A stretch of DNA of 8,265 nucleotides from Gammaproteobacteria bacterium (lineage in GTDB: Bacteria > Pseudomonadota > Gammaproteobacteria > Competibacterales > Competibacteraceae), in NCBI GenBank assembly GCA_024235135.1, contig JACKMZ010000021.1, positions 1-8,265 of the forward strand, given 5' to 3'. The translations under genes were made by a program, and so were the position numbers. Shown here in pieces: positions 1-6,109 of the stretch. The notes below the pieces were generated by a model. The model saw nothing but the letters and a program-made list of their open reading frames with translations. It was not told the DNA's origin and ran no database searches. Each line of letters begins with the position of its first letter. Position 1 is the stretch's first letter.

Positions 1-67
1 GATTTCTTCGCGAACCGCCCCGGTGACATGTATTCTGACAAAGTAGGATTAGTATACAAATAATTAC

Positions 68-137
68 TGGCTCAATGAGATCTCCCGTTGCCATACCGCT
101 ACATCTTGTGGCCTCCACGGGAGATCTCATTGAGCCA
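68..137. repeat. Perfect 21-bp inverted repeat with 28-nt spacer
   Basis: The arms at 68-88 and 117-137 are exact reverse complements over 21 bp. Each arm contains the 8-bp palindrome GAGATCTC (77-84 and 121-128). Within the spacer, GCCA (90-93) can pair with TGGC (109-112) and extend the cruciform. The right arm begins 9 nt past the stop codon of the minus-strand YeaQ-like gene, so the structure could stop its transcript, but neither side carries a real T-run; the minus-strand downstream side is only AT-rich. The arms are longer and more perfect than an ordinary intrinsic terminator. Alternatives are a miniature inverted-repeat element, a collapsed insertion sequence reduced to its two ends, or a paired operator. 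The repeat itself is certain; its role is not. Confidence 0.9.
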
Positions 138-146
138 ATTGTAGTT

Positions 147-398
147 CTAAGCTTTCCTGATGAGGCCGATGAGGAACAAGAGAACGACGGCCCCGATGAC
201 GGCCGTGATCAGCGCGCCGATCAACCCACCGGCGGCCAATCCCAAGACGCCGAACAGGAACCCGCCGACCAGTGCACCGATGATACCAACAACGATATTA
301 CCGAGCAGGCCGAAACCCCGCCCCTTCATGATCAAGCCGGCGAGCCAACCCGCCACGGCGCCGATGATCAAGAACATGATCAAACTTTGAATGTCCAC
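147..398 (-). CDS. GlsB/YeaQ/YmgE-family small stress membrane protein
   Basis: This 83-residue, very hydrophobic, glycine-rich protein is read as a small inner-membrane protein of the transglycosylase-associated (YeaQ/YmgE/GlsB) family. Three membrane segments are visible at about residues 5-23, 30-55 and 58-80. The family signature is clear: AGWLAGLIMKGRGFGLLGNI at 16-35, then a GG-containing second helix and a short basic C-terminus (RKA). Length is normal for the family. The start is GTG at 396-398, preceded by AGAGGA (406-411) at a 7-nt spacing; no in-frame ATG fits better. Family members are commonly linked to general stress responses, and the biochemical role is unknown despite the transglycosylase-associated name. 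It stands 287 nt behind the next upstream gene, so it probably has its own promoter, and it is followed at once by the perfect inverted repeat. Confidence 0.93.
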   Translation of the reverse strand: MDIQSLIMFLIIGAVAGWLAGLIMKGRGFGLLGNIVVGIIGALVGGFLFGVLGLAAGGLIGALITAVIGAVVLLFLIGLIRKA

Positions 399-445
399 GG
401 TGAAGTCCTCTGATTACGCTTGAATCATTGAAAAAAGTTGATGGA

Positions 446-476
446 ATTATCACTTCCAGCCGCGAGCTAGCGTTCC
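446..476 (-). promoter_or_regulatory. Possible promoter for the YeaQ-like gene
   Basis: On the minus strand GATAAT (451-446) is a good -10-like hexamer preceded by T, about 48 nt before the GTG start, which would give a leader near 40 nt. No good -35 for the housekeeping factor lies at 17 nt. A GGAAC motif (476-472) sits 20 nt upstream of the hexamer and a second copy is at 499-495; GGAAC is the -35 core used by several ECF-type sigma factors, but the spacing does not fit cleanly. Weak evidence. Confidence 0.25.
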
Positions 477-571
477 GAGGAACCGTAACGATTCGTTCCG
501 CTGGAAACCCGCGATTCCTTCCATGCAGGAGTGTCCTGCCGCTAGCCAGAAATCTTGAGCTATTCAGCCAA

Positions 572-606
572 GGCTCCATCATCTGTCCACCGGAAGGGAT
601 GGAGCC
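572..606. terminator. Hairpin downstream of the small secreted protein gene
   Basis: GGCTCCATC (572-580) and GATGGAGCC (598-606) form a perfect 9-bp stem around a 17-nt loop. It lies about 80 nt downstream of the minus-strand stop codon at 686-688, in the non-coding stretch before the YeaQ-like gene. No T-run follows it on the minus strand (only TTGG), so it may be a transcript-end or stabilising hairpin rather than a classical intrinsic terminator. Confidence 0.35.
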
Positions 607-685
607 AGCAAAGATGACGGATGTCATTTCAGATCGGGTTCCATGAAGGAACTCGTTTGAGTTGCGCACTCCTGGACCCAGCGTC

Positions 686-1330
686 CTACTCGCGGAAATC
701 CCGCACTTCCATTTTCGCGGCGTGACGGTCGGAGATGTAGAAATAGGTCTTGTCTTCGAAGACGAACTGGGTGCTGCCTTCGGAAGTGTTGTAGGTCGTC
801 TGTTGGGGTTTCATGCCCTCGAAGATCACGCTCACGCGCCTCCCGCCGTGCCAATTCAAGGTGATGGTCTGGTCGGGATAATGGAGGATGGTCCTGCCGC
901 GACCGCCGGGCGCCGCGCCTTCGACCTTGCATCGGTAGCGGTAGAGTTTGCCATCCACCGTAACACCGCACACCGTCGCGAAACGGCCGCCGCTGGCGCC
1001 GGGGCCCGGTGGGGGCGCGCTTTCCGCCGCCCTGTCCCGGCAATCGAAGTCCGGCGCCGTGACGATGGATTGATAGCGACCGTTGGCGGTGCGCACGATG
1101 ATGCACTTCCCGGTACGGGCATTCAGCCAATTCGTGTAGCTGTTGCCGCCCGATTTTTCTCCCTTGACGAATCGATATCCGCGCTCTTCGAGGACCTGCT
1201 CGCCGCTGCTGCCGCGTGCCCCGACCAGATCCTGCAACCCGGGCGCGGGGTCCTGGGCATAAACGGGTTGGGTCAGAAAGAAGGCGATAAGCGCTCCAGC
1301 GGAATAACCCATGACACCATATCGCATCAT
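686..1330 (-). CDS. Secreted two-domain protein; C-terminal domain shared with the SH3b protein
   Basis: A 214-residue exported protein of unknown function. A signal peptide covers about residues 1-25 (hydrophobic YSAGALIAFFLT, cleavage after VYA, mature QDPAP). The first domain (about 32-97) starts DLVGARGSSGEQVLEERGYR and has a cysteine pair, C76 in TGKC and C97 in DFDC; I recall such DLVGAR-type segments only from uncharacterised secreted proteins. A proline/glycine linker (104-116) leads to a second domain (117-214) with C121 and C134 and a closing EDKTYFY-SDR motif. That second domain is about half identical by eye to residues 144-243 of the SH3b protein at 7357-8088. A TTG start at 1342 is possible, but GGGAG (1336-1340) sits 5 nt before ATG 1330 and 8 nt before ATG 1327, favouring these. 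It follows the barrel gene by 37 nt, suggesting one transcript. Binding or inhibitor roles are guesses. Confidence 0.85.
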   Translation of the reverse strand: MMRYGVMGYSAGALIAFFLTQPVYAQDPAPGLQDLVGARGSSGEQVLEERGYRFVKGEKSGGNSYTNWLNARTGKCIIVRTANGRYQSIVTAPDFDCRDRAAESAPPPGPGASGGRFATVCGVTVDGKLYRYRCKVEGAAPGGRGRTILHYPDQTITLNWHGGRRVSVIFEGMKPQQTTYNTSEGSTQFVFEDKTYFYISDRHAAKMEVRDFRE

Positions 1331-1367
1331 ACGAACTCCCAAGTGGCCTTAAAGGTCATAAGGCTTT

Positions 1368-2351
1368 TTAGAATCGATAGCCGAAAATCACGCTCCAACC
1401 GGTGACATCGGCGCCAAAAATACCCATCGCGCCCAGACGTAGTTTTTTCACCGGCCAGTTGTTTTGGGCAATGTCGGTCTCCAGGGCGAGACCGGCCTCG
1501 AAAAAGTAATCGAACCCCAAGGCATCGCGATTGCTGCCGAGAAACGTGGTGTTGCCGAAATGGCCGACCAGGGCCAGTGGATAACCGCCCAATTTGGCGT
1601 CGATCGGTTTGATCGCATCGATTTGCAACGTGAAGGTGGTGACATTGGCGTCGAAGTCGATCAGCTCGCTGGAACTATCATAGGTGTCGAGGTGGTTGTA
1701 GGTCAGTCGGGTTTGACCTTCCATCGACCAAGTCTCGAACTGTTGCTCATAATTCAGGCCAGCCGTCACCCCGACCAGCGAGGCATCCGCGTCCCAATCG
1801 AACACCACGCCTTGCAGGGCCGGCTTGAGAATCGCTTCGGAAATCGGCCCCCGGTAGTCGGCGCTGCTTTCGAGATGCACGATGCCGACATCGAGCGCCG
1901 TCACGAACGCAAGACCGTGGTCGAGCGGTATGTCGACCCCCAGCCCCAGCAGGCCGCCGTAGGATTTCCAGTCGGCCTTGATCGATTCCTGGGGCAGGTG
2001 GTTGAATGTTGCTTCGTAATCCAGATAACCGAAGCTGGCTTGCACGAACGGTTTCCAATCCCGTCCCTCCAGGGTGAATGCATGCCGCAGGGGGATCTTG
2101 TAGACATTGAGCGTGGGATCGTCGACGCTCGTGCTGTCGATGTAGTACGTGGCGGCGGAGATATCGGGCGCGGTGGCGAAATTCATCATGGCCGCGTAGC
2201 CCGCGCCCAGACGATCCGGCCTGGCCTGGATAACCTGCTGGCGTACTTGGTCGATGATGTCGTCCAGGCCCGATTGGGCGAGAACCGGGAAAGAAATCAT
2301 GGCCAGCAACCAGCCGCCCAATCGTAATAAACGCTTGAGTACTCTCTCCAT
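1368..2351 (-). CDS. Outer-membrane beta-barrel protein (solitary autotransporter-like barrel)
   Basis: A 327-residue protein expected to sit in the outer membrane. It has a signal peptide (basic MERVLKRLLR, hydrophobic core, cleavage after VLA at about residue 25), a short soluble helix, then alternating amphipathic strands rich in Tyr, Leu and Gly, and it ends in GYRF with the C-terminal Phe typical of BAM-assembled barrels. The layout resembles the solitary outer-membrane autotransporter-like barrel family (Pfam Omp_AT), which lacks a passenger domain; this assignment is from recall and is moderate. The start is ATG 2351 because AAGGAG (2360-2365) lies 8 nt upstream; a GTG at 2360 in the same frame would overlap that site. 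The small secreted protein follows after 37 nt, so the pair may work together at the outer membrane. Cargo or ligand is unknown; an OmpW- or porin-like role cannot be excluded. Confidence 0.85.
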   Translation of the reverse strand: MERVLKRLLRLGGWLLAMISFPVLAQSGLDDIIDQVRQQVIQARPDRLGAGYAAMMNFATAPDISAATYYIDSTSVDDPTLNVYKIPLRHAFTLEGRDWKPFVQASFGYLDYEATFNHLPQESIKADWKSYGGLLGLGVDIPLDHGLAFVTALDVGIVHLESSADYRGPISEAILKPALQGVVFDWDADASLVGVTAGLNYEQQFETWSMEGQTRLTYNHLDTYDSSSELIDFDANVTTFTLQIDAIKPIDAKLGGYPLALVGHFGNTTFLGSNRDALGFDYFFEAGLALETDIAQNNWPVKKLRLGAMGIFGADVTGWSVIFGYRF

Positions 2352-2380
2352 GCTCAACACTCCTTGAAAAAGGCTGCGGT

Positions 2381-2408
2381 ATTAGAACCCCACCCTTGAA
2401 AATCAAAA
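2381..2408 (-). promoter_or_regulatory. Weak candidate promoter for the barrel gene, with palindrome
   Basis: On the minus strand TCTAAT (2386-2381) is a fair -10, giving a leader of about 24 nt before ATG 2351. Sixteen nt upstream TTTTGA (2408-2403) is a poor -35 and lies inside a near-palindrome TCAAAAGCTTTTTGA (2403-2417), which could be an operator. Evidence is position and sequence only. Confidence 0.3.
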
Positions 2409-2424
2409 GCTTTTTGACGTACAA

Positions 2425-2461
2425 GCCCGCGCGCGGGCAATTGACTCAGGCTTTGCAAGCC
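2425..2461. other. Two short palindromes/hairpins between protease and barrel genes
   Basis: GCCCGCGCGCGGGC (2425-2438) is a perfect 14-bp palindrome, and GGCTTTGCAAGCC (2449-2461) is a 5-bp stem with a 3-nt loop. Together they occupy the stretch between the transposase relic and the barrel promoter region. On the minus strand the GC-rich palindrome is followed by TTGTACG, not a T-run. They may end transcription from the protease gene or bind a regulator of the barrel gene. I see no gene in 2352-2560. Confidence 0.4.
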
Positions 2462-2560
2462 CACGATGAACGCTCCTCTTGGCGTGTCTCGAAAGTTGGA
2501 AACATGAGCAGTTACGGATTGGCTTGTGATGGAATAGGTAGTTCCCTGGCAAGGTGGCCA

Positions 2561-2673
2561 TCAATAACGACTGTGTTTCAGTTCATTTCCGACAAGCGGG
2601 AAGGCTTTAAAGTCGAGCACCGGTCGAACCAGTGCTTGACGGTCCGATGATTCTGTTCGATCAGGCTGCGGAC
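2561..2673 (-). pseudogene. Frameshifted scrap of an IS6-type transposase
   Basis: Reading the minus strand from 2673 gives VRSLIEQNHRTVKHWF, which looks like the last catalytic stretch of IS6-family DDE transposases (pattern N-x-IEQDHR-x-x-K). A shift of frame near 2620 then gives VLDFKAFP, matching the next conserved block (LGFKSF), and runs to a stop at 2561. The rest of the transposase and clear terminal repeats are absent, so this is a decayed fragment of about 110 bp. It begins about 25 nt after the stop codon of the tricorn-type protease, so an insertion or rearrangement once ended here. The family call comes from motif recall. Confidence 0.6.
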
Positions 2674-2698
2674 CCGTCTCGAACACGGTCCCTTTCCT

Positions 2699-5600
2699 TT
2701 ATGGATTCAATTTCGCCAGCAACGCCTTGACGCCCGCTTCCAACTGAGGATCACGCCCAGCCTCGATCGCATCTGGGTCGTTGAAGACGAGAATATCGGG
2801 AACCGTTTCCTGATTCTCGAACCAGCCGGTTTTGAAGTCCTTGGCGCCCAACTGGGGAATGCCATATTTGAGCTGCTTGTTCAGACGATAAATCCACCAC
2901 ACCGCCGTCCCGGTACCCGGGACTCGCGCTCCGATCACCGGGCCAATCCCCTGCCGCTGGTAGAGGTGGGGGAAAATGCTCCCATCTGAATAACTCCCGG
3001 CGTTCGCCAGCAATGCGCTTGGCTTGGCCCAGCGATGAATGGGCATCCGACCCACGACACGACCGTCGCGACTGGTAAAGGCGGCGAGCGCATCACCCGT
3101 AAACAGGGAAATGAGCTGATCGTGAAGATTACCCCCTCCGTTGAAACGGACATCGACGATCAAGGCTTCCTTGTCATGTAATTCCCCGAATATTTCACTG
3201 TAGGCACGCCGGTAATTGCCTCCGAGCATGAGAGAAATATGGAGATAACCAATCCGGCCGCCCGACAACTGTTCGGTCATCGCCTTGCGTTCGTCAATCC
3301 AGTTTTCGTAGTCCAACGCCAGTGCGTCGTCGAAGCGGATCGGGGTAACCGTTTCCTTGACGACCGCTCCACCATCCGCACTGCGCACCGTGAGCTGAAT
3401 TGGCGTTCCCTCTTTATGGTTCAATAGCGCATGAATACTCCTATCCGCCGCGATGGCCTCGCCATCGACGGCCAGGATGACCGCGCCGGGTTTCAGGGCG
3501 GTGCTCGCCCGATCGCTCGGGCCACCGGGCAGGACCTTGGCGATCCGCATGCCGGGCTGATCGAAAGTATCGTCGTAGATGATGCCCAGCGAAGCGGTCT
3601 GATCGGCGAAGCGGGGTTGGGGATAGTAATAACATCCCATGTGCGAGGCGTTCAGTTGGCCCGCCATTTCGCCCATCACGTCGGCGAAGTCTTCCCAGGT
3701 CTGTAGGTACGGCAGGAATCGTAAGTACTCGTCGCGCATGGCGTCCCAATCGACGCCGTGCATGCCCTTTTCGTAGAACTTGAGCTGGGTCAGGCGCCAG
3801 AAGTAGGTGAACAGGTAACGCATTTCCCCGCGTGGATCGTAGGCAATCCGTGGATCGAACGGAATCGCGCCGGTCTTGCCGTCAAGTAAGCTGATTCTCT
3901 CGATACCCGTGGGACCGACGGAGTAAAGGTTTTCGCCCTTGGAGTCCATCGAAAACTCGGCGGCGGTCAATGGTTTCGCGAACAGCTGCTGTAGGGAACC
4001 GTTGCGAATGCCCACCTTGTAGCCAACGACCCGAGCGGGATTCTCCAAGACGACGACGATCAGCGACTGACCATCCGGCGTCAGCGCGTTGAACAACGGT
4101 ACCGACGAGAATGGCGTAAGCCGCTTCAGGCGATGCGGCAAACCCTCGGCCTGGGGTTGCCAGTCGGCCGAGACCGCAACGGCGCCAGCCACGGACTGGG
4201 TTGCCGATTTGAATGCGTCGAACGCTTCCTGGGTGAGGAAGGCGATCTCGACATCAAATTGTGCCGTATTCGCATCCGCCTCCTGCAGTCCGTAGCGGCC
4301 GGTCTGCCAGACGATGGCCTGACCGTCCCGGGTGAACGCCGGCTTGCGGTCCGCATAACCGCTGCGCGAAACATTGATCGGTTCATGCTGGCCCGCCGCA
4401 TCGATCAACAGGACATCCGTCGCGGTGACGATTGAACCGCTGGTCGAGGTGAGAAACCGGCCGTCCGGTGACCACGCGAGACTCAGATCGCCGTCTTGAT
4501 AGGAATAGATACGGCCCTCCGGCAAGACCGTCGTCGTCGTGCCCGGCTGGCGATCGAAAACCCGAATGCTGCCGCGATTGTCGAAATAGGCAATCCGATG
4601 GCCATCCGGTGCATAAGCCGGATACAGGGCATCACCCTGGGTGTCGATGACTCTGGTTTCCTCGATGGGACCGGGATCAAGGAATGACTGGGCGCCTTCC
4701 GTGACGATCCGCGCTTCATAGATATCCCGGTCGCCGTCCCGCTCACTGGTGTACAGCAGCGTGCGACCGTCGGGGCCGAAACTAACCGATCCCTCATGCT
4801 CCGGCGTCGAGGTGATCCGGCGGGTGCGGCCGCTCTTGGTGGACACCACAAACACCTCGCCACGGGCAATGATGGCCAGATCTTCGCCATTGGGCGATAC
4901 GGTGATCTCGTTCGCATAGTCCTTGGCACTGGTGAAAAACTGTCCCTCGCTCAACGAACTCTGGGTCATACGGATGGGCACGAGCTTGGAATCCTTGCTT
5001 CCCGCCGGTCGCCTCCAGATTTCTCCCCGGTAGCCGTACACCAGCGAACCGTTCCGGGCGACGCTCAGGAAGCGCACCGGAAAGGTCTTGTGGAAGGTGA
5101 TCGGCTCCGCCGCCGTGGTGCCGTCCAGTTTCGAATACCAAACGTTCGAAGAGCCACCTCTTTCGCTAAGAAAGTAGTAACCCGTCCCGTCCGGGGACCA
5201 GACCGCGTTGCGATCTTCACCGCGATAGTCCGTCAGTCGCTTGTGATTGGCTCCCTTGAAGTCGTATAGCCAGATATCCCGGGTGCCATCGGAAACCGCC
5301 CCCTGGCGCCATTCGTTCTCGTAGATCGGACGGTTTTCGTAGAGCAGATAGCGTCCGTTGGTCTCCGCGGATACTTCCAAGGCGGGCGTGGACAGCACGA
5401 GTCTTGTCCGACCTCCCTTGCTGGGCACGGTGTACAACTGATCGCTGTGCAGGTAGGTGCCGGCATGCACTGAATGCACGCCGCCCAGCCTGGATGAAGC
5501 GAAATAAATCACTTGTCCGTCCGGCGAAAACGCGTAGGGAAGGTCGTTCGCTGAATGATGGGTGAGACGCTGGATGTCGCCGCCAGCGGCCGGCATGATG

Positions 5601-5899
5601 AAGACATCAAGGTTGCCGTGCCGTTTGGCGGCGAAGGCGATCGACTGGCCGTCTGGAGACCACACGGGTCGTGTGCTGTAGAACTCGCCGCTCGTCAGCG
5701 GCAAGGCATCACCGCCTTCCGCAGGGACCCGCCAGATTTGTCCGCCATAGGTGAAAGCGATTTCACGGCCATCGGGTGAAACAGCCGGATACCGTAGCCA
5801 GAGCGGCCGTGACTCTTCGGCGGCACTAGCCGGCAAAGTGAGTAGCGTTAGCAGGTTGAAGATACAGGCTGCCGTGGCCGCGTAATGTCTGAGTGTCAT
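2699..5899 (-). CDS. Exported tricorn-type S41 serine protease
   Basis: A 1066-residue peptidase of the tricorn family, which trims peptides through propeller-gated access to a serine active site. A signal peptide (hydrophobic 9-22, cleavage after ASA at about 26) predicts a periplasmic location. The N-terminal half is a double beta-propeller with repeats of the SPDG type at 41-44, 81-84, 125-128, 235-238 (six-blade part, about 30-310) and 335-338, 375-378, 430-433, 477-480, 523-526, 607-610 (seven-blade part, about 325-680). A helical segment (690-760), a PDZ domain (about 770-850) and the S41 core (860-1066) follow. The catalytic tetrad is intact by comparison with Thermoplasma tricorn (S745, H746, S965, E1023): S752-H753 in NASHMG, S971 in SYSDG, E1028 in WFENQ; DVRFNGGG at 916-923 is the usual core motif. 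ATG 5899 has AAAGGAGG four nt upstream. The gene appears transcribed alone from the AT-rich stretch upstream. Confidence 0.95.
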   Translation of the reverse strand: MTLRHYAATAACIFNLLTLLTLPASAAEESRPLWLRYPAVSPDGREIAFTYGGQIWRVPAEGGDALPLTSGEFYSTRPVWSPDGQSIAFAAKRHGNLDVFIMPAAGGDIQRLTHHSANDLPYAFSPDGQVIYFASSRLGGVHSVHAGTYLHSDQLYTVPSKGGRTRLVLSTPALEVSAETNGRYLLYENRPIYENEWRQGAVSDGTRDIWLYDFKGANHKRLTDYRGEDRNAVWSPDGTGYYFLSERGGSSNVWYSKLDGTTAAEPITFHKTFPVRFLSVARNGSLVYGYRGEIWRRPAGSKDSKLVPIRMTQSSLSEGQFFTSAKDYANEITVSPNGEDLAIIARGEVFVVSTKSGRTRRITSTPEHEGSVSFGPDGRTLLYTSERDGDRDIYEARIVTEGAQSFLDPGPIEETRVIDTQGDALYPAYAPDGHRIAYFDNRGSIRVFDRQPGTTTTVLPEGRIYSYQDGDLSLAWSPDGRFLTSTSGSIVTATDVLLIDAAGQHEPINVSRSGYADRKPAFTRDGQAIVWQTGRYGLQEADANTAQFDVEIAFLTQEAFDAFKSATQSVAGAVAVSADWQPQAEGLPHRLKRLTPFSSVPLFNALTPDGQSLIVVVLENPARVVGYKVGIRNGSLQQLFAKPLTAAEFSMDSKGENLYSVGPTGIERISLLDGKTGAIPFDPRIAYDPRGEMRYLFTYFWRLTQLKFYEKGMHGVDWDAMRDEYLRFLPYLQTWEDFADVMGEMAGQLNASHMGCYYYPQPRFADQTASLGIIYDDTFDQPGMRIAKVLPGGPSDRASTALKPGAVILAVDGEAIAADRSIHALLNHKEGTPIQLTVRSADGGAVVKETVTPIRFDDALALDYENWIDERKAMTEQLSGGRIGYLHISLMLGGNYRRAYSEIFGELHDKEALIVDVRFNGGGNLHDQLISLFTGDALAAFTSRDGRVVGRMPIHRWAKPSALLANAGSYSDGSIFPHLYQRQGIGPVIGARVPGTGTAVWWIYRLNKQLKYGIPQLGAKDFKTGWFENQETVPDILVFNDPDAIEAGRDPQLEAGVKALLAKLNP

Positions 5900-6066
5900 C
5901 CTGCCTCCTTTGTTCAGTCGTCATAGACCGAGCGAAGCATGGCTGAACGAAAAGTTCTATTGCATTAATTTCCAAGAACACCATTTGATGGTAGCCATCA
6001 TTTAGCGATATCCACGATTGATTGTGCTCAACGATATTAATACAACAGAATCATGATCTTATTCTA
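5900..6066. promoter_or_regulatory. AT-rich upstream region of the protease gene
   Basis: This stretch is clearly richer in A and T than the flanking genes and has no coding signal. It should hold the promoter for the minus-strand protease gene, but no convincing -35/-10 pair was found. It contains TGATGGTAGCCATCA (5986-6000), a 6-bp inverted repeat with a 3-nt centre that could be an operator, and GTTCAG (5913-5918) / CTGAAC (5943-5948), which could fold the protease mRNA leader just upstream of its ribosome binding site (5904-5911). Confidence 0.4.
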
Positions 6067-6096
6067 ATTCACCAATGCAACGGAACCTTGGCGAAT
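6067..6096 (-). terminator. Possible terminator hairpin after the double-GxxH gene
   Basis: In the minus-strand transcript ATTCGCCAA and TTGGTGAAT form a 9-bp stem (one G-U pair) around a 12-nt loop, beginning 14 nt after the stop codon at 6110-6112. The G-U pair works only in the minus-strand RNA, which favours this orientation. There is no following U-run, so intrinsic termination would be weak. Confidence 0.35.
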
Positions 6097-6109
6097 GGTG
6101 ACCTGCGCC

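Noticed and set aside
68..137. Integron attC site
   Set aside because: The arms lack the core-site sequences expected at attC ends, and no integrase or cassette structure is present.
75..413. Plus-strand open frame of 112 residues
   Set aside because: It is antisense to the YeaQ-like gene, begins inside the inverted repeat and gives a low-complexity acidic product; the minus-strand protein has clear family motifs.
662..1405. Plus-strand open frame of 247 residues
   Set aside because: Antisense to the small secreted protein gene; no recognisable domain, while the minus strand has a signal peptide and a paralogue elsewhere in the window.
1464..2327. Plus-strand open frame of 287 residues
   Set aside because: Antisense to the barrel gene and arises from GC-rich codon use; no signal peptide, start site or family motif.
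2396..2650. Plus-strand open frame of 84 residues in the protease-barrel gap
   Set aside because: It overlaps palindromes and the complementary strand of the transposase relic; no ribosome binding site and no recognisable protein features.
3441..3749. Minus-strand 102-residue frame within the protease gene
   Set aside because: A shadow in another frame of the protease; Arg-rich composition typical of a shifted GC-rich gene.
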